From contig CM046837.1 in NCBI GenBank assembly GCA_025618425.1, forward strand, positions 27,151,793 to 27,215,792: DNA of 64,000 bases. The letters are read 5' to 3'. The notes below the pieces were generated by a model, which worked only from the letters and a program-made list of their open reading frames with translations, did no database searches and was not told the DNA's origin. Each line of letters begins with the position of its first letter. Within the stretch, counting starts at the first letter, position 1. Shown here in pieces: positions 58,434-64,000 of this stretch. Source of the DNA: Heliocidaris tuberculata. Lineage: Eukaryota; Echinodermata; Echinoidea; Camarodonta; Echinometridae. The translations under genes were made by a program, and so were the position numbers.

Positions 58434-61400
58434 TCAATTCAATTCAATTCAAAGTTTATTTCCACTCAAACATACAATAAAAATGATCAATATACAGAGC
58501 AGAATTTGAGAGGTAAAAACATCAATAAAAGGGAATAAAACAATAACATAGTTGCATGTACATGTATAAAATTGATGACAATTCACAATATATATATATA
58601 TATATATAAATTTATATAAGAAACACATAAAAAATGGACATGAGTGGGGGTTGAATTAAAGATGGTTGACATCTTAGTACTTTCAACCCTTGTAAAAAAA
58701 ACAACAAAACAGGACAACGACGACCATAAGCAAAAAAAAGAAGGAAAGAGGGGAGAGAGAAAAAGGGGTCAGAAGTAAAAGAAAAAAGAACACAGAGAAA
58801 TGGATAGACAGATAGTAGAAAAGAGGGAAATGCAGATACATGTAGAATCGTCAGAGAAGAAAGCAGTTTTGAAAAGTTGAGGACTGAAGAACAGTAAGCT
58901 GCAAAGATAGCACAGTAGAACATTAGGAATCGTTTAAAAGCATTTTCTGAATTCCATACATATTGCACTGCATTTTGGAAGGGATGTCGTTGAAGACTGT
59001 ATATTGTTGATGGTTGGAAAGATAACTCTGAAACCAAAGTAACTGTGTACCTCTTATGTATGTACCCTATCTATACAATTTACTCAATAAAATAATATGG
59101 TCCAAACAATCAAACGCTTTAGACAAGTCAAGGAATAATGCTATGGTAGTTTGTTTGGAACGAATTCAATTAGAGCAGAAGATGTGGAATGATGTGGCCT
59201 AAACCTAAATTAATTGCAAAAAAGTAAATTAAATTTCTCCATAAAGTCAAGGAGACGATTAAACATACATGTACATCTTTCGAGGATTTTAGAAAAGAGT
59301 GGAAGTAGTGGAAGTAGACGATGATTTGAATAATTACTGGTCTGTCCTGATTTAAAATTTGGGGATTACCTTTGCAATCTTAAGTTTGTTTGGAATAGTA
59401 CCAGAAAATAGAGATGAATTGAATATTGCGCAAAGAGGTTTACAGATCAAATGTATCATTTTCTTAACAACTGACATTTCTGTTCATTCATACAGCCCGC
59501 CCAGCGAAAGTTTTTTTTTTTTTAAATTTCTGTTCAGGTCCCCCCAAATAATAAAAAAGAATTATACATGTGTGTGTGTGTGTATATGTGACCATTCTTT
59601 TTCATGTTGTTTTATTGCAATAAAAGAAAATTACTTAGTTGCTCACTTTGAGTTGCCAAAAACAAATAAATTTATTGCATCACATTCCAGTGAGGAGCAA
59701 AAGAAAACTAAATTGAATGAATTGGAAAAATTATTCTCACAAATCTTGATTCTTAATCTAACATGAAATGTTCAAAAAGAGGGCTAGATTGCACCAGAGA
59801 GCATCTAGAAACCCCAGAGCTTCCAGGGCCCTTAAACAAGGACTTCGCACTTCGCGCTCGTGTTGTCGCTTCGCGCACATGTTTACATGTTTAAATTTTC
59901 AATTGTGGAAAACCCTGTTCTTGAGTATTACCATCAATTTCAAAATCAGAATTTCTCCTTTTTAGTGATACCTACTTGAATCAAAATGATCAAAATCAAA
60001 ATGAGTTGTTTTGCTTTGCTCATGTCACTTGTTAGTTTATTCCTGATAATTTGTACCGAGTATGATTAGCGTCTGTAGGCTTTTTCAAGTACTTCTTATA
60101 TAACCTCATTTTCTTTTTACATATCTTCTTTAAAGTAGAGTCAAACCATGATTTTTGATTGCTTTTTTTTTATGGACAGTGGTGAAAGGGAAACATTCTT
60201 CGTAAATGGAGGTGAAGATCGTTATAAAACTTTCATAGGAGCTGTTGCAATTGGAGTCATAAGAGCACTCATTTTAATGGTTCATCGATGAATATTGTTG
60301 GAGCATTTGTTGTTTTGTTAATATCTGAATTATTCAAATAAACAATGAGTTATAAAGATTAGAGTGTTGTTTTTGTCTTGCAAGTAATATGAGTAGGAAT
60401 TATGATAGTTGGCAACATAGAATATGAAACAAAAGTATCATACTACTTAACATAGTATGAAATTTCAGTATTTTTTCATCATCAATAATACGCTTCTTAA
60501 AAACCAAGTCATTACTGTTTTGATCCGATTTCAAAAGGTATCAGTAAATACTGGGTGAAATGATCACTAACATCTTATATTAACACACCAAGAGTGATCA
60601 GTATTCGTATAAATCTAAAAGTGTAGTTGTCTTGCAAGTAATATGAGTAGGAATTATGATAGTTGGCAACATAGAATATGAAACAAAAGTATCATACTAC
60701 TTAACATAGTATGAAATTTCAGTATTTTTTCATCATCAATAATACGCTTCTTAAAAACCAAGTCATTACTGTTTTGATCCGATTTCAAAAGGTATCAGTA
60801 AATACTGGGTGAAATGATCACTAACATCTTATATTAACACACCAAGAGTGATCAGTATTCGTATAAATCTAAAAGTGTAGTTGTCTTGCAAGTAATATGA
60901 GTAGGAATTATGATAGTTGGCAACATAGAATATGAAACAAAAGTATCATACAATTGTCTGGTAGAATTACATGTATATAAAGCAAAGAGATGTGTTGAAG
61001 TCAGCAAGTAAATAACATTTTTTCTGTTCTCTACTGATAATATCTAGAATAGGGTTAAAATCATTCAAAAAGTCAAGCACAGGATAATTCGGTGTTCTAT
61101 AAACTACACCAATAATACGGTGGTTGTGATTAGATTCAGTTTATAATAATTCAATAAAAATACATTGAACTTTATCATTTTTAATGGTGAGATCATAACG
61201 TTGCTTGTATGTAAGATCAGTATACATACAATGTACATGTACATGTACCAACACCACCTTCTTGTTTTTTTTGCTCTCGAATGAACAATAAGATTATAAT
61301 TTGAAAGACTATAGGTACTTAGTAATTGACAGTCATGTTTCAGCCACGTCTCTGTAAGTCCTATGATTGTGAAAGGTATTTTTATACAATCCACAAAGCT

Positions 61401-61658
61401 AACCAGCTTGGTTATATTTCTCCTGAGACTATGACAATTGAGGTGAATAAGAGTTAATATATCAATCAAATAATTTGTATGTGTGTTTGTAAATTCATAA
61501 AATCTTTCTATATCATAACAGGCAGTGCCGAACGGTGCAATTAACCCAAGAATTCGCATTGATTTGACCTCGCTTTTCTGTTGAATGAACACGATGTTTC
61601 GGTGAAACCGCTGGGGAAGTGTCGAAGCAAAACTGCTATAACTTTGGCATATGACCAT
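58434..61658 (-). pseudogene. Degenerate Jockey/CR1-superfamily LINE
   Basis: Read on the minus strand. 61500-61270 gives HLNCHSLRRN and IGLTETWLKHD (start of an AP-endonuclease). 61130-60985 gives GVVYRTPNYP and LLADFN (the GDFN box). 59500-59160 gives IFNSSLFSGTIPNKLKIAKV, then NYSNHR, LLPLFSKILERC and NRLLDFMEKFNLL (first reverse transcriptase boxes). The catalytic F-x-D and YADD boxes were not found. The 3' end is GAATTGAATTGAATTG (58434-58452), a typical tail for such elements. A 254-bp tandem duplication (60377-60957) and many stops interrupt it. Confidence 0.7.
60377..60957. repeat. 254-bp tandem duplication, 2.3 copies
   Basis: CTTGCAAGTAATATGAGTAG starts units at 60377, 60631 and 60885, exactly 254 bases apart. 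The first two units look identical over nearly all their length; the third is cut after about 70 bases. This implies a very recent event. Confidence 0.9.
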
Positions 61659-61659
61659 G

Positions 61660-62240
61660 AATCTGAATGATCTTAATGGTTTTGAAAATGGGAATCAGCA
61701 GATTAACTAGTCATTATATTTTTTTTTTCAAAATCGATGGAAAAACGGGGACAAACGTACAAGAAACATTACATTAAAAATACAAAATAAAAGTCCAAAA
61801 TATGCATTAAAATTACACATTTCTAATCGGAAAACAAAAGAGATATTGGAGTATGTCATTAATCAGATATTAAAGATACTTTGTGTGAAATATCATTTTC
61901 TAAAAACCATGCATCCGAAAATGTCTGTAAAAAATCAAGTACAATGCATTTTCGTACCTTGAATCCGAACGCTGATCTACCGAGTCGCTTTCCATGGCGA
62001 TGACGTCATTCTCAATAATACAGTCCCACATTATGCTAATTCTTGTTGGGTTTGAAACATAAAACGGCTTTCACGTGATTTCGTGGGGGAAAATGTAATC
62101 TTTGGAAGATTTGAATAATCTTCCAAATGCCTCAGAAATTCATAGCAAATATATATTTACGGAAATAAACCTGAAATAAACTAATTATCGACCTCATGGC
62201 TTTACCGTTTACCATCGACACAGCACTGACATGTACTTAG
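61660..62240. other. Intron sequence, nothing recognised
   Basis: AT-rich sequence with no coding or repeat signal that I can name. Confidence 0.45.
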
Positions 62241-62249
62241 TAAACTCTC

Positions 62250-62435
62250 ATGTCGTCTGCTGCAGCAGCTGAACCAGTGCTGCTTGGCTGTGTGTGCCAG
62301 GTCAATGAGGTTATCGATCTGGTGTCGAACAGGAGGAAGGGGAGCTTCTACTTTGACACAATGATTCTATTTATAAAATCTACTACTACTTCTACTGCTG
62401 CTGCTGCTGCTACGACTTCATTGCTAGTCCACTGA
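62250..62435 (+). other. Possible orphan exon or chance ORF
   Basis: The 61-codon frame starts MSSAAAAEPVLLGCVCQVNE and continues VIDLVSNRRKGSFYFDTM before a CTG/CTA trinucleotide repeat. Composition is more protein-like than in surrounding sequence, but there is no recognised domain, no strong Kozak context and no clear donor. Not annotated as a gene. Confidence 0.2.
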
Positions 62436-62505
62436 TTTTGATCAATCATGAAAATAAAATATGCAGTAGCAGTAGTAATAAGAGAAATGTTATATTAATA
62501 ATCGG

Positions 62506-62600
62506 GGGGGGGGGGGGGGGGTACAATGTACATTTTTCTTTCAAGGGGGGTGGGGCACGGGCTGGATGTGCCCCCCTAAATCCACCACTGATAATAATAG
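62506..62600 (+). repeat. Segment shared with 52.4 kb
   Basis: ACAATGTACATTTTTCTTTC, a G run and GGATGTGCCCCCCT, ending CCACCACTG, match 52424-52492. Probably the end of another interspersed element with a CAGTGG-type tip. Confidence 0.55.
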
Positions 62601-62647
62601 TAAAAGAAATAATTATGATAATGATAATAATAATTACATGTATTCTG

Positions 62648-62651
<4 letters not shown>

Positions 62652-62705
<54 letters not shown>
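62652..62705 (+). repeat. ATT microsatellite
   Basis: About 18 ATT units directly before the AAG array. Confidence 0.9.
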
Positions 62706-62710
62706 CATCA

Positions 62711-63018
62711 TAAAGAAGAGGAGGAAGAAGAAGAAGAAGAAGAAGAAGAAGAAGAAGAAGAAGAAGAAGAAGAAGAAGAAGAAGAAGAAGAAGAAGAAGA
62801 AGAAGAAGAAGAAGAAGAAGAAGAAGAAGAAGAAGAAGAAGAAGAAGAAGAAGAAGAAGAAGAAGAAGAAGAAGAAGAAGAAGAAGAAGAAGAAGAAGAA
62901 GAAGAAGAAGAAGAAGAAGAAGAAGAAGAAGAAGAAGAAGAAGAAGAAGAAGAAGAAGAAGAAGAAGAAGAAGAAGAAGAAGAAGAAGAAGAAGAAGAAG
63001 GAGAAGAGGAAGAAGAAA
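62711..63018 (+). repeat. AAG trinucleotide array, about 310 bp
   Basis: About 100 nearly perfect GAA/AAG units. The plus strand is pure purine. Poly-lysine and poly-serine open frames spanning it are artefacts of the repeat. Confidence 0.95.
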
Positions 63019-64000
63019 ACAAGATGATGTCTTTGGCCACTGTTCCTACACAGTTTTCAGTTTGTGAAAATAACCCAATATATTTTCCATTATATCTCCG
63101 AAAGTAAGGCTTCGGCACGGCGAAAATTTCGTCACGAGGTCCGTAAAAGTCTCAAGAATATGTATGTACTTGATAATGAATATTGAGCGAAACGTCAGGA
63201 TTTGTCTGTAAATAATCTGAGGGTAGTTTTGAAGGACAACAAAACATGAAAGGTTTGATAAAATGAAAAGTAATTCATCATTTTATTTTTATTTCATGTG
63301 CACATTGATATGACTCTTTCAAATCATTCCTGAAATTCTGAGCGAAATCCGCCCATAAACAATGGAGAAACGAGAGGGGGAAATTTTGGTAAAAAGGTGA
63401 ACTTCTGAACGTGAGTGCTTCGTTGACCGTTACAGATTCAAAACGATTTCGGTCTGAACGGCGAGTTAATTGATCTCCTCCTCTCCGACTGATAAAGTTC
63501 AGATGGGATACTTAAAGGAGCTGTATCCATATGAGAAAAATTAATGTACATTGGAGTATTAAGAACTGTTTCGGCTATCAACATAGAAAAAAAATATAAC
63601 AGACATACCAACAGACACAATAAATGACACTTGTAGATTAAAAATCTTTAGGGATATGTAATATAAAAAATTAAGTCAGACTCGTATATGTATAACTGTA
63701 ACAAGGAGCTAGACCTTATCGGAGTTCAGATGTTGAACATACTGTTTGTAACAATTAAAGAAAAAAAGATGTAGAGAAGTTTCACTCAGTGTACTAATGA
63801 TGAGAGGAGTTCATCAAAATGTTCCTATATCAGTATTGATCATAGTTAAACAGTAAGAAGTAAAATCACAAACATGATGAACAGCTTACACATGATCTTG
63901 ATGATGGATCTACTTCAATTCAAAGAAACGTCATTTGATGTTTAACTCTAGTGTGAGTACGCGAGAAAACTCACTGTATCTTGTAATTCTCCCTATCGCA
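63019..64000. other. Right end of window, nothing recognised
   Basis: AT-rich sequence, presumably intron of the PARP4-like gene. No exon, RNA gene or element was identified. Confidence 0.45.

Noticed and set aside
59359..59766. Plus-strand 135-codon ORF
   Set aside because: It is the antisense shadow of the minus-strand LINE reverse transcriptase segment.
62566..63118. Poly-lysine and poly-serine open frames
   Set aside because: Pure translation of the AAG trinucleotide array.

Overview
This is eukaryotic, intron-rich, AT-rich and very repeat-dense genomic DNA containing one assembly gap (500 N, 45767-46266). There is no operon, Shine-Dalgarno or prokaryotic gene structure. The LINE with a 2A-like NPGP motif, the Crypton-type tyrosine recombinase, the hAT/piggyBac/Harbinger-like insertions and the single host gene with very long introns point to a marine invertebrate deuterostome, most likely an echinoderm. 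That assignment is inferred from element types; nothing in the sequence names the species.

One host gene can be supported. Six phase-compatible plus-strand exons (4050-4213, 15154-15352, 15593-15652, 17168-17247, 18707-18859, 58110-58271) encode an N-terminal BRCT domain followed by a WGR-like domain. The start (MMGVFEKC) and domain order fit the vault poly(ADP-ribose) polymerase PARP4 family. The catalytic, VIT and VWA parts would lie beyond the right edge. About 99% of the window is therefore 5' flank or intron, including a single intron of about 39.2 kb.

Layout. 1-3960: purine-rich minisatellites, a hairpin element and GAT-rich DNA. 4214-15153 (intron 1): a minisatellite made from the exon 1 donor junction, split by MITEs, a broken Crypton (about 5.5-8.3 kb) and a degenerate LINE (about 10.0-14.9 kb) that itself carries a hAT-like element. 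15653-17167 (intron 3): a second splice-donor minisatellite. 18860-58109 (intron 5): a 191-bp satellite array (22.5-24.5 kb); a large direct segmental duplication (24.5-46.7 kb) riddled with hAT-like elements that have 8-bp target-site duplications (TSDs); the gap; a TTAC-flanked element (48.9-51.1 kb); and two copies of a TGTCCCCGCCG repeat (54 and 56 kb). 58272-64000: a degenerate minus-strand LINE, a 254-bp tandem duplication and a roughly 310-bp AAG array.

The most unusual points are: (i) two introns of the same gene whose minisatellites each reiterate the adjacent exon-intron junction; (ii) a hAT-like family for which empty sites and TSDs can be read inside the window; (iii) a double palindrome exactly at one hAT end; and (iv) a gap whose two flanks overlap, suggesting an assembly artefact.
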